Source of the DNA: Ahaetulla prasina
Taxonomy: Eukaryota > Chordata > Lepidosauria > Squamata > Colubridae
Reading direction: 5' to 3'
DNA length: 64,000 bases
Assembly: GCF_028640845.1 (NCBI RefSeq)
Contig: NC_080539.1
Coordinates: 304,578,016 to 304,642,015, forward strand
Shown: positions 22,601 through 35,900 of the stretch, one piece after another
How positions within the stretch are numbered: position 1 is the first letter of the stretch
How the letters are laid out: each line of letters starts with the position of its first letter
The notes under the pieces: model-generated
Told to the model about the DNA's origin: nothing
The model's input: only the letters and a program-made list of their open reading frames with translations
The model's database searches: none
Position numbers and translations under genes: made by a program

Positions 22601-25600
22601 ATCACCTATATCTTATTTATTTTTTTTAATACCAAGGTTGTAATTGTGTAACATAGCCAAGCATCCTAGACATGAGATGCACTTTATTCAAGAATATCTT
22701 ATGGTTAGAAACTTAATTTTGGGTAGATTAATTATTCCTGTGTTTCTTTAGCCTACCTGTGACATGATTTCCTTTCCTGGAAAGTATCAATGGTTTTGAA
22801 CGTTGATTGGATAACACCACTGGCTTCACCTCTCCAAGGACAGAAGTAGGATCTTTTTTCACCGAAGGACTAGCAGTCTCCGTAGTTTCAATCATCTTCG
22901 TAGGATCTGTTTGTTCTTTCTGCTTCCCTTTTTGAGCCGCTACTGCTTTCTGTTTGGCATAGATGTATTCTAACTTCTTCAAGACCACTTCTTGTGTCTT
23001 TCCTAGAGACGAAAGTAGTAGTCAGGTTTCTCTTTTATAACGAATATACTTACAAAAGTCTAAATTTCCAAGCAAAATTATAAGCTAGCCCAAATGCAAT
23101 TGTTTTTAGTTTTTCTTTCTCCATCATAAACATTATAGCGGCAGGTGCACACATTCATTTGGGAATGAAAGAGACCTTTACCAACAAAAAGGTCTGCAAA
23201 TCCTTAGTCCAAACCCAACTCTTGAACTGCAATTATGCATTGCAGCACAGTCTGTTATCATACTTAGCAGAACAGCTAGCAGCGATCAACTGTTTCACAA
23301 CATGGACTGCCTCAGCATGGAAAAGTAATGATCTCTCACTCAATGTCAGAAAAGTAGATCAAGAAGAAGAAAGCTTTTGTCCAAAGAAAATACTGATATT
23401 TTGCTAGGCCAGTTTGAAAATGCTTGTTTCAAAGGGAAAGAGTAAAGTCTTAGCTGTCATTCTTTTTCACAGGAGCCAAATATAAATACTGATAAGCTTT
23501 GAGGTTAATCATATTTAGCCATGTGGATTGAAACACTGACCCTAAGACAGAATGAAGCAAAATATTTTAACACTGGACATACTGAAGGATATTTTTGAAC
23601 AATGGACCAGGAAGTCAATTTTAAGAATGTCTGCCTCTACAGCTAGATTACATTTAAGTAATGTTATAAAAGAACAAGTCTTACCTGAACAGATTGAAAC
23701 TGATCTGACAGTGGATTTAAAAACAACAGGCTAAAAGAATGATACAGGTAAAGATGCTGCACTGGGCATACAACCCCACTCTCCTCCCCCACCCTCCACA
23801 AAAAAAACCCAAATCAAAACAAAAACTGGCTAATGCTATTAATGGATATAAAAAGAATAAACCAAAAAAAGAAAGTTGGGTAATTTTCCAATGTTGGACT
23901 TACAAAAAGAGGTTTATTAAAACTTTGACAAGAGCCGTGGTGTGGTTAGTGTGCAGTACTGCTGTCTACTTCTGCTGACTGCCAGCAATTTGGCAGTTCG
24001 AATCTCACCAGGCTCAAGGTTGACTCAGCCTTCCATCCTTATGAGATCAGTAAAATGAGGACCCAGATTATTAAGGGCAATATGTAAACTGCTTAGAGAT
24101 GGCTGTAAAGCACTGTGAAGCGGTATATAAATCTAAGTGCTATTGCTATTGAAGAATTCTGTGAGAAGGACAAAGAAAGCAAAAAGAAATCAAATTCTAG
24201 GACTACTGATGGGACTAAAGATCAAGATTGTTAAAAGAAAAAGGGAAAAATATTAAGTTGGTTTATTTGATTAAGATTAAATAAATTTATTGTTATATCT
24301 GGTAACCCTTAATGGAATTTTTCTGGTCAGGATTGAAATGAAAAAAAGCTTAAAGGATTTAATTATAGGTAAGAGTTAGAATATTGTAGTATTTTAAGAT
24401 GTGATAAAGTCTAAAATTGTTTATACTTATGATGAAGGGGAAAATAATCTCTTCATATATTTCTTTTATTTTACTGTATCTTTATTTTTTGTCTCTTCTT
24501 TTTTCTTTCTTTCTATTTTTTATCTCTGCATGGAGATTAACTATAGATGAGACAAGTGATAAAAATTTCCACTTTGCTGACATGGACAATTTAGCATGCC
24601 AGAAGCAAGGCTAGGTTCAACTTAATTTTTTTTCCCAGTTGTTTTCTCATCTTACCTGACTGCTCTTTCTCATCATTGCCCTCCATTTCTGATTTGACTT
24701 TGGCTTGTAGAAGTGTGGTAGGCAGGGCAGCAACCTGTCTTGGCACCAATGAGTTTCTGAATGCCAGAACCTGGCCATTTGTAGTTACTAAAAGATTGGC
24801 ATTGGTTAACGTTATAGAAGGAGGTAGGTCTCCTGTAAGAAAGCAATAATAAAGAAATGTTGAGATAGCACATAAATAACAAGGAATATTATTTATCTTG
24901 GCATTCCTTTTATGTTTATTCCCATAAACCACTACTGTTTTTCTATAACAAATTTCAGAGCACACTGAAAATTTTAAACATCAAAAGCAAAAAAAAAAAA
25001 AACACCAAAGAAAACTTTAAAGCAACTTTGCAGTACCACTATAGTATTTCATACATTACAGTGGCTGCTGTGATAATTTATCACCTTACTATGCTGATAA
25101 ATAAATGACAGGCAGTCCTGGTTTATGACAGTAATTGGGACTGGAATTACAATCACTAAGTGACAGTCATAAAGTGTAATGTCCCTTGATTATGCTACCT
25201 AGTTGTTTCTAACATTAAGTGATGACTTCACAGGACTGCTGATTTCCAATTTCCTGCTGGCTTCCCATTGACTTTGCCTGTTCGGCAATGAATGTCAGGA
25301 ATCACGCTCATATGACCATGGGGAGAAATGGTTGTAATTAACACTAATTCAATACCACTGCAAGTTTGAACAGTCACTGAACAAGCAGTCATTAACAAGG
25401 ATCACCTATATCTTATTTTTTTTTAATACCAAGGTTGTAATTGTGTAACATAGCCAAGCATCCTAGACATGAGATGCACTTTATTCAAGAATATCTTATG
25501 GTTAGAAACTTAATTTTGGGTAGATTAATTATTCCTGTGTTTCTTTAGCCTACCTGTGACATGATTTCCTTTCCTGGAAAGTATCAATGGTTTTGAACGT

Positions 25601-28600
25601 TGATTGGATAACACCACTGGCTTCACCTCTCCAAGGACAGAAGTAGGATCTTTTTTCACCGAAGGACTAGCAGTCTCCGTAGTTTCAATCATCTTCGTAG
25701 GATCTGTTTGTTCTTTCTGCTTCCCTTTTTGAGCCGCTACTGCTTTCTGTTTGGCATAGATGTATTCTAACTTCTTCAAGACCACTTCTTGTGTCTTTCC
25801 TAGAGACGAAAGTAGTAGTCAGGTTTCTCTTTTATAACGAATATACTTACAAAAGTCTAAATTTCCAAGCAAAATTATAAGCTAGCCCAAATGCAATTGT
25901 TTTTAGTTTTTCTTTCTCCATCATAAACATGCACGGGCTCTATATTTTTGCGGCTTCCATAGAGTAAATTATAATTACTAATTAATTTTATTTTTAATCC
26001 TGCCTTTTTATATATAACTCAACAGTGTGAACATACCTACTGTTCCTATCTCCTACTTTCCTCACAGCAACAACCCTGTGAGGTGACCTGGACTGAGAGA
26101 AAGAGTAACTGTCCCAAGCTGACTTTCATACCTAAGGCAGACTCAGAACTCATAGTCTCCTGGTTTCTAGCATCTTAACCAATAAACCAAACTGGCCTCC
26201 AGTTGCACATTACTGCATTATACAGGTAATCCTCATCTTACAACCATTTAATGGTTGCAAACATTCAGTGACCCTTCAAAGTTGTAACGTTGCAAGAATT
26301 GACTTATGACTGTTTTTCACACTTATGACCACTGTAGCATCCCTACAGTCACATGATCAAAATTTGGATGCTTCACAACCGGCATGTATTTAAGACAGTT
26401 GCAGTGTTCCAGTCATGTGATCACTTTTTGTGATCTTCTAATAAGCAAAGTCAGTGGAGAAGCCAGATTCACTTAACAAGAGTGGTAAGAAAAGTCATAA
26501 AATGGGGCAAAATTCAACTAACAACTGCCTTGTTTAGTGACAGAAATGTTAGGCTCAATTGTGCTTGCATATCAAGGACTGCCTGTATGGAAAAAGCATT
26601 TAACTATGTTTTATGGTCCTAGCATGAGTTCATAATTTCTTGAAGGTTTTCTTACTCCCCATCTGTGGCAGCTTCCAGGTTCTATTTTAGGACTATTCAC
26701 ATATTTGACAACTATACTTCAGTTGTAGCACGTAACTTTCTTTGCCCACCACTTCAAAATATTCCAGTGATTCACAATCCTAAGAGACAGTTCAGATTTT
26801 ATTCTGCTCATTCTTTCTGACATCTCACCTGAAAGTGCAGATACTTTACGAACCAAGGTATCCTGCGTGTGCAACAATAAGTTCTTTTGTCCTGTGAGTT
26901 TGTCTGCTTGATCCGTCAAACCCTGGATCTCTTCCAAGGCCTGAAAAACAAACTATTTTTAGATTCCAGCAGAATATAACTGAAGAGAAAGTTCATATCT
27001 TTTATGAAGATGAGTTATATCTCATCTTCATATCAGTAAATTATTTGAAAAAAAATATTGAAAGGAATTAAAATTAAATAAAATATGCTCCAAGGTATAT
27101 GCCTGCACGAAGAAGGGCAATTATACAGGTTTTGTTTTAGCCAAATATACAATGAAGAAACAACCAATCAGTTAAACTTGGACAAAATCTCCAATTTTAG
27201 TTCACGAGTCATATAACAGAATTGGAAGGGAACTTGGAGACCTTCTAATCCAACCCCTATTCAGGCAAGAAACCTATACCATTTTAGTCAAATGGTTGTC
27301 CAATCTCTTTCTAAAAACTTCCAGTGTTGGAGCACCCACAACTTCTGGAGGCAACTCATTCCACTGATCAATTTTTCTGTCAGGAAATTTCTCCTTAGTT
27401 CTAGGTTGGCTCTCTCCTTGATCAGTTTCCATCCATTGATTCTTGTCCTGCCTTCAGGTACTTTGGAGAATAGGTTGACCCCGTCTTCTTTGTGGCAGCC
27501 CCTTAAATATTGAAACTCTGCTATCATGTCATCCTGGTCTTTCTTTTCATTAACCTAGACATTAGGCATTTCAAGATATTTTCAAGGAAGTTTTGGGGGA
27601 AAATCCAGATAACTAAAAAGTATTTTTTTAAAAAAGTAACATTGGAATTAGAAACAGGTATGGCATTGCTTAGGTTCCAATCTCCAATAAGCAATGCTAA
27701 TATCTAGTCAATCTAGACTGATCTCAAAATATTAAATGGAACTGAATCCTAGTTAGTACTTGGATGGCTCTCCAACAAGGAATACCAGTACTGCAAACAA
27801 GATTGGGAAATTTAAAAAAACATATTGGAAGAAGATAATACATTGTTTCCATAAAAGCTAGATATGTCCATAAAATCACTAGGAATAAGCTTATCTTGAA
27901 AATGGCTTGAAATAAACTATTATTTCAGTTGAGTTGGGCAGACAATAAATTTAAGTAAACAAATAAATAAATAAGAAAGAAAGCTTGCATAGTATTAAAT
28001 AAGTCTATTACTAATGTTAAGCAAGATTTTTCATCTCTTCTATATTTAAAATCAATTCTGCCCAGTATTTTTCTTTGATATGAAAATATGAACATAAAAC
28101 ACTAACTTGTTTTAAGATGAAGCATTTGGAAACCTTTGGAAAAGCCTGTAGTCCTAATGTTGCTTTCAATTTTTCAAAGAGTCCCCTCATTTCCTTTCGG
28201 CGTCGACGTTCGTTTGCTGTATGTGTTTGCCGATAGTTAGCAAAGGCCTGCTCCTCATTCTTTAGTTTTTTGTTGAGAAACTCAGATTGCTATGAAAAGA
28301 CAAATCTGCTCTCATGAACAGTTTAAAATACAACACAGTAAAACTGTCATTCTTATAATTAAACAGCACATGGTACAGATGCACTTTGCATCCATCAGGC
28401 TTAAATAATGTGACCCTAATTTATGTTTTTGCGAGATACCAGGATTTACTTCTGGTCTTTGGCTAAAACTTCTCCATAACAAACAATGGGTCTATTTAAC
28501 AACTGCAGTATTTGCTTAACAACTCACCACAAAAAGGGTTTTATAATCTAGAACCATCACCTGCTGATCACTTTACATCCATCATGACTTACAACTGAAA

Positions 28601-31600
28601 TTGCAGGGTCAGTTATAGTCATAAATTAAGGACTACTTTTATTCAGCCTTCCCTCACATTTAGGAAGAAAAAATGCTGATGTCATATTCCCACATGATTA
28701 TCAGCAGAAATATATGCACAGATATTGACAAAACATCATGGAAAGTAACTTAGCATGATACACATTAGTAAACTGCTAGTATCAGTTTATTCTACCTTTA
28801 GAAATCGCTAAGAATAAATTAGTGAATCTTTACAATGAGAATATTCTTTACTAATTAAACCCAGAAGAATGAACAGAACTCTACCTTATGTCGCTTGGTA
28901 GTCTTATTAGAATGGTTACGAACCAAGTGCCTGATAGAGAAAATAAACAAGTTTAGTTCCTGGGTTTTTATTCTGGCATTACCTGAAACTGAAGAATTAA
29001 AATATAAAACATACAATAGAAAATAAACCTTGAAAATATAGTAAGCCCAATCAGTTTAAAAATGCCAAAAGCAGTTTATCCCATCACAAAAATAAGCCTG
29101 AAACAGAAAGAAAGACTGGAAGAAAAGAGGAAAATGAGCATGGCTGAGTTATTCTCTACTGCAGTTATAGTTTTCAGGATCAGCTTTCAGAATTAAGAGC
29201 ACTCTTGTGATGGTTCTGCTCCTAGAATCAGAAAGTGGTGTTGAGTGCCTTCTGTCCTACTCCCTGATAACAAAAGTGTTTCCCTCCTGTTCAGTTTATT
29301 TCCCATGCTTTAGATCAACTACTTTAAAGTGCTAAAACAAGTTATTTGATGTTACAGTGTCATCACTACCCAAATTACACATATTTTTACATCCTTCTTT
29401 CACCTAATAAATAATTCAAAACCTTTAAAAAAACTAGCAAAAGCCTGCCCATTTCAGTTGTGATCAAGTACACATCTCTGATAGAAGAGGTGTGCACTTT
29501 GGTGTTTTTGAATCAATTATTTCGTTGGAGATTAAGAGCATCTTATTTCAGTTTTCAATGTGCTTCTTGCTGTTCATTCTGGACAATAATAGCCTAATAT
29601 CTATTCTTTGGTAATCACCAGGACAAATTATTATATTCCTTTTCAAAAATTTCAGCTAGTCCAAAATAAAAAAATACTTAACTATTAGCTGATACTGGTC
29701 AGTGTAATCAGATGATGCCGGTGATTCAGCAACTGCCCTGGAAAACAATCTGTTTCCAAACTCAGTTTGAAGTGTTGGAGTATAACTTTAAAAGCCCTAA
29801 ATTATTTGGAGGCAAAGTTTCTAAAGTAAATTTTCTCACATATGAAACTACTTAGACTCTCATTTTTAAAAGGCCTCCCCTAAATGCATTCCCCTAAAAT
29901 AATTTAGTTAGGCAGACACTCTCAGTTTGATATCCAGTAAATAGATAGTACTTCCTAAGAAGGCTTTCCTTTTACCATATTATTCTTTGTTTCACCTCCA
30001 GGGGAAAAACATCCTGTATTTTAAGATTTAGATCCAGCTTTGATGTTCTCAAGATTTTTAAATATTTTACATTCTGTTCCCTTCACTTAGTGTTGCCTTT
30101 TGTTTATTCTTATTCTTTTTATGTTATTTGCAGAAATGTTTTTTTTATTCCATGTGGAAATTAAATATACATTTTACCATATGCATTAAATAAGCTTCAA
30201 GCCTTTCTTTTAAACTGAAATGTATCTTTAAAAAAACATGGAAGATTTCCTCCCCTAGTATATTAATGCTCATTCATATAAGTAAAACTGTATTTAGACA
30301 AACAATCACACAACAAAAGCCTGAGAGTTTGCAACTATAAAATTACAAATAAAATTGTTCAATTTGGGTTTTTAAAGGAATATGCTTACAACTGTTTGGA
30401 CAAAAAAGCATGAGCAGCTGTAGCCTTCAAGCGAGCAAGATTAACTTTTTCTGAAAATTCCTCCACAGTCTCAATGTCCACATTCTCCTCAACTTCACTG
30501 GATTCACTTCCATTCTGTGACAAAGTAATGAAACACAATAAATTCTATCAAGAGGTCCCAGTCATGTAAACTATTTAATAACAATTAGTAGAAGAATCTA
30601 CAGTTTAAATAATTAATACAATTCTCAACAAGCCTCTAATGTATATCGAACTGTTATGGCTAAATGTCATTTTTTAAAAATAGCAATATCTACAGTATTA
30701 AAAGCCAAGGTTTGAATAACTGAAGATCTAACAAACAAGAGGCATTCACAGTACCAATATAACTATCATAGGATTTACATTGCTGTATTTTAGTGTTAGG
30801 CAGTCTATCAGAGCACTGGTGGAATAATCACAGCCAAGTGTTTACAATGTTGAAAAAACAATTTCAAAGAAAGAAAAGTGAATGATGGATGTAGACTAAT
30901 GAAGTTCAAAATACTTAAGCTAATTAGAAACAGTAAGTCAGTGAAACAGTTTGATAGTTTTATACTGATTTATTTAGGTTGGATTTCCTATACACTAAAG
31001 CACCCATAAAAGCAATTAAAAATATAACAAAGTTTTAATTCCTCCAGTTTTATGAGATGGGGGGACTGAACTTTACAGGGGCTGTTTCACAGTGGCATTA
31101 ATTATCCTAACTAACATACATCTGTTTGAAATTACACTGGTCCTATGGTACTGGCTTTCCTTCACCTTTCAAAAATTGAATTCTTTTGGAAAGCCCATGG
31201 AGGATGAAATGTCATCAGTTATTACTGTTGTTGCTACTTTTATTTTATTTTAATTACACAATAGATATTTTACTGTATTTACTATAAGAGCCATGGTGGT
31301 GCAGTGGTTAGATTGCAGAATTGCAGGCTAATTCTACTGACTGCCAGAAGTTTGATCCTGACTTGCTCAAGGTTAACTCAGCCTTCTATCCTTCTGAGGT
31401 TGGTAAAATGAGGACCCAGATTGTTGGGGGCAATATGCTGACTCTCTAAACCACTTAGAGAGGACTGTAAAGCGCTATGAAGCGGTGTAAGTGCTATTGC
31501 TATATTACTGATTGCCTTGTATCTACTATTTTTAATGAAAGTTTAGCCTAACTGCCATCCAACTTTCTTTTCGTTTCAGGCATAGCACCTTTCCTTTATT

Positions 31601-32942
31601 TTTTCTATGTTAACACTGAAATCTTTTGGGCCACTGGCTATCACCCTATTTCACCTTTCATAAAATTTAGGTGTTCTTTTTTTCCAGCCTTCGCTTTTGA
31701 GCAGCGGTGAAATCCGGCCAGATCTATTCAGCTCACGCAAACCAATAGGGTCGGTGGCAGGAGGCTATGTCCACCCACCAGGATGTCATTACGTCCTGTT
31801 TTTGATCCTCTGCACATGCACAGAAGTGGCGCGCACACTCACATTTCTGACCCGGTAGCGAAGGTAAGTGCATTTCACCGCTGCTTTTGAGGCTGCAGAA
31901 CTATGAGAGTTATGAAAAGACTCTCCTTTGTATTTCATATGGACATGGTAGTTGTTCACTTGGATACTTTCTTCCATAGTCAGCTTCACGGTCATTCCAT
32001 TAGTGGATTAGAAAAATCATGAATGAAGAACTGGTTACTCGCATCTGTTGCAGTTCTTTCTGTGGACACTTGTGAATTTTTGCAACTCGGCTCCTCGCTC
32101 ATTTGGTTTCTTATTCCTTCAGAACTTGTGTTCTCAGAAATGTAATTGCTCAGTGAGAGCTGCACCCTGATGCATGGTATGTATGTGTGATTCCTGACAA
32201 ATATTCTGTAAGCTCTTGAATAGGGCTCCATACAGAAATGAATTTCAGAGGCCACAAAGTATTTAAATAGATCCAAGAACTATTTGAGTGATTTGTAGTA
32301 GACCACCAAGGATTTCTTATTTCCAACCTTCTAAGAAAAGCAACACTTAAAAGGTTTATTTCTTTTAAATTAGGATGCAGAAAAATAAAGGTTTAGAATG
32401 AAATTGCATTTCTGTATGGATATTTTTCAAATGGTCCTAGTATGAATTATGTTATGTTCAACATATTTTGCTTCTCTAGAAACTATTCAATGCCTATCTG
32501 TAGATAGATTTCTAGTAAAAACCAATTAGGATGATTGAAAAATCAACAGTCTGCCCATCCCTGCTATGAAAAGCTCTTAAGGAAGCCCTTCACACTTTAG
32601 CTACCTGTTTGATGGCCACTGGCTGCATTATAGAATTTTAAAAAGACAATTCATTGATCCTTTGGTAGATATTTCTCTTATTACCTGTCCCTATTACTTT
32701 GGCCTCACCTACTAGCAATCGTGAACAGATCCCTAAAAGCCCCCTCCTTGCTTGGTAGAGAAGCTATTTCAGGAAAGCAACTGTTCCAAGAGCTGTCATG
32801 ATGGTGGAAAGCACTTGAGGCAAAAATGAAACATCCACAACCTTTCCAAGGACCCTTCAAAGTCAAGAGTGAAAGGGTTTTAATCCTGCGAATTTGAGAT
32901 AGCATTCAAATTAGCAGCTTTAGGCATTTCAGCAAGACATGC

Positions 32943-32988
<46 letters not shown>

Positions 32989-35900
32989 TAACAATAATTT
33001 TGAGAAAGATATTAATTAAGGTTGAGTGCATTTGCATCTCATCCATACATAACTATCTATTTTGGGTTGCTAAATCTGACCTTGAAGCTAATTCTAATTA
33101 TATGTATTATAAACTACAGTGATCTTATTAGAAAGACAATGGAAATACTGTAATATCTGAAACCTAATATTCTGTTTTTGAGAGCTATATAACCTTTTCA
33201 AATATCAAACATCATTTTGATTGAAGCTGTTAATTAGACAGTTATCAGATTAGTTTTATATTTTTTGAAATTTGTGAATATTTTAAAATTTAAAAACTTA
33301 AGATACTTACCAATACTTCAATGTTTACTGTATCCTCACTTTGATATCCAAATGCTTCATCAACCATCTCACTGGCAGATTCTTCGGTTTTTTCATCTTT
33401 TTCTGTATCATCCCGGGTAATATCAATACGAGGTGAGGATTTTTTCCTGTGACTCTTGGTTTTCCATGTATTTTGTTTTGTGGATTTTGTTAATTTCTTC
33501 GCAAGTTCATCAGAATCCACACTAATTTTATTTTGTACAACTAAGGATAGTCTGGATATTTTGCTGCAAGTTTTACTAATCTTGTGATCATCTTTCTTAT
33601 TTTGATTATCTTCTTGTATATCTTTAATACTTTTTTCATAGCTAGAAGAGTTACAACCACTTTGAAAATCAGTATGTTTTTCATATAAATCTTTGGGAGT
33701 ACTAGCCAGGTATTCATCTCTTAAGGTATTATTTTTATTTTTTCCAATATTGTTCTTGGCCTTCTCACTTACTTTTTCTTTATCCTTTTCTTTAACCACA
33801 AAGTCACACTTTTCCTTCATGTTCTGCCTTGACAATTCTGGATCTTCATTTTTCCCTGGATCTAGAGATGATTTAGTGTGTGTTTGCAGGTTTTCAGTAT
33901 TATTTAGGGTTTTGGGGGGCTGAGTTGGTTTTCCTGGTTTCCACCAGGACTGTTCAGTAATCAAGCCTGCTTTTGTATCTGATAGTTTTTGTTCAGCTTT
34001 TTTTGATTCAGTAATTGGATTTTGCGTTGACCTTTCTTGTAATATATTATGGGCAAGAACTGCAACTTCACTACATTTTTCATTAGGATATGAAACTTTA
34101 TCTAGGAGGTGTTCATCATCTTTGTCTTGATTTTTTTTCTTAATTAGTGCTTCATCTTCTTCACGTTTTTGCTTCTCAGTGGTATAGGAGTGGTCTGATT
34201 GTATATTAGCCTGCAACATGAGAGAAAAACTTGGTAACTTCAACATTTCAGCATCTTTTTCAATTATTTCTGATATATTCCTGTTACATGTTATTTCTTC
34301 GGAGTGGAACTCTGGATTATGCAATGGTAGTTTGTTTTCTTTTAATTTACTAATTTCTGAGTCAGTAATTTCTGCTGTTTGTGAACACATTGAATCTTCT
34401 TCTAACTTACTGTCACTGAGCTCATTTTTCTTATGTGAAATTTTAATCTCAAGAGGTGCAACTTTCTTCACAATGGAACTTGAATCATTCTTCTGCCCTG
34501 GAAACTGAAGCAAAGCAAAACTGCCCGACTGTAGAGATATTAGATTATTTATATTGCTTGGTAGCCCACTGGTGTTACACTTTATTTTAGGCTGAGAACC
34601 TGATTGATCGGAATTGTTTTTTATTCCAGAAGGAGAAATTCTCAGAGTCAAAGTGCCAACTGGGGACACAGAACCTGAAGAATTAACAGGTGTTACTTGA
34701 GTTATTGAAGCAGAATGCACAGCTGTAGTTCTAATGTCCTGTAATGTCCAATTTGTGACAGGGGATTCCGAAGCAGCAGAAGTGCCCTCAATGATAGAAG
34801 ACATAAGTATAGTAGAAGGAGGCATAGGCAACAGAGAATTAGTACCATTAGGTGACACTGTGAAAACTGAAGGGGGCTTATTGGTAGGGGAAACAGGCAT
34901 AGAATAGGGTAGGGATGATGAAATTGCAGCTGTAGAAGGTACAAGTGTAGTAGAAGCGGTTGTGGGCAACAAAGGAATGTCAGTAGAAGTGGTCATGGAC
35001 AAAAGCGAAGATGTTTCAGCAGAGGGGGATAAAGATAAAGCATTAGAGGACATGGAGAGCACTAAAGGGGACTCGGTGGTAGGAGTCTGTGATATAAGTG
35101 CAGTGGTTGTGCCTGATGTCCCAGATAAAACAGAAACATTTTCTGCAGTTGAGAATTCAGACAAAACTGAAGGAGATGTAGACAGAATTGACGTTGTAGT
35201 TGTGGAGGTCACCGATGGAACAGCAGAAGCTTGACACGCAGCTATTTCAGGAGGTTTAGAAGGCCCAGGAAGTCGGATTCCTACCATAGAGCCTATAATA
35301 ATAAAAAAATTAAAAATATTATTTCTCGCTAAATACTTATTCCATTCTCCAATATAAGCATTATTTTTAATGCCATATAAAATCCAAGGCAGAAATAAAG
35401 AAATTCTGCTCAGGTATCTTGCACAACTTTTTTTTTTACATATAAACAGATGTTGTACTTCCACAGGTTGCTCTTTGGGAATGGTCCTTCCTGAGCTGCT
35501 TTTTGCAGAAAGTGAAGACGATCTCACTACATATTCTCAATGTAGTGCCTCTTGACTTTTACTTCAATTCCTTAAACCAGAGATTCTCAAACTTTCTCCG
35601 TTCATGGCACTCCTAGGCCAAATATTTCATTTATCTTATTTATTTGTATTGTTTTAATTTTTAATTTGTTTTTTTTTATTATAGAATTGAATGCTGCCCA
35701 GAGTCACTCAGTTGAGTTGGGTGACTATAAAAATAGAATAAATAAAATAAACTGCCTTGACTTAATAATTTGGGAGTGTTTGACAGGTTTCCAGTATTGT
35801 TGTATTTCCCTTAAAAAGTCTGAAATACTGTGTGGCACCCTTGTGCACAGTTTTGGAACCATGGCCTTAAATTACAGCAGATATCCTTAATGGTAGGCAA

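Larger units (their letters stand above)
20330..23131. repeat. Tandem duplication unit, left copy (2.8 kb)
   Basis: It starts ATTATAGCGGCAGG and ends CATCATAAACAT, then runs directly into the right copy. It contains exons B' and A', a SINE and a degenerate MITE, in the same order as the right copy. The two copies differ by about 20 substitutions and a few homopolymer indels. Confidence 0.97.
23132..25930. repeat. Tandem duplication unit, right copy (2.8 kb)
   Basis: Direct continuation of the left copy at offset 2,802 bp. The left copy's outer flank is AAAAATTATAG, the junction is AAACATTATAG and the right copy's outer flank is AAACATGCACG, so a 2-bp AT is shared at the breakpoint. Confidence 0.97.

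Noticed and set aside
20330..25930. Reading the duplicated MGA segment simply as an assembly haplotype error
   Set aside because: The junction is gapless and exact, but divergence of about 0.7-0.8% is also compatible with alleles. I keep the duplication as real in sequence and flag this alternative.
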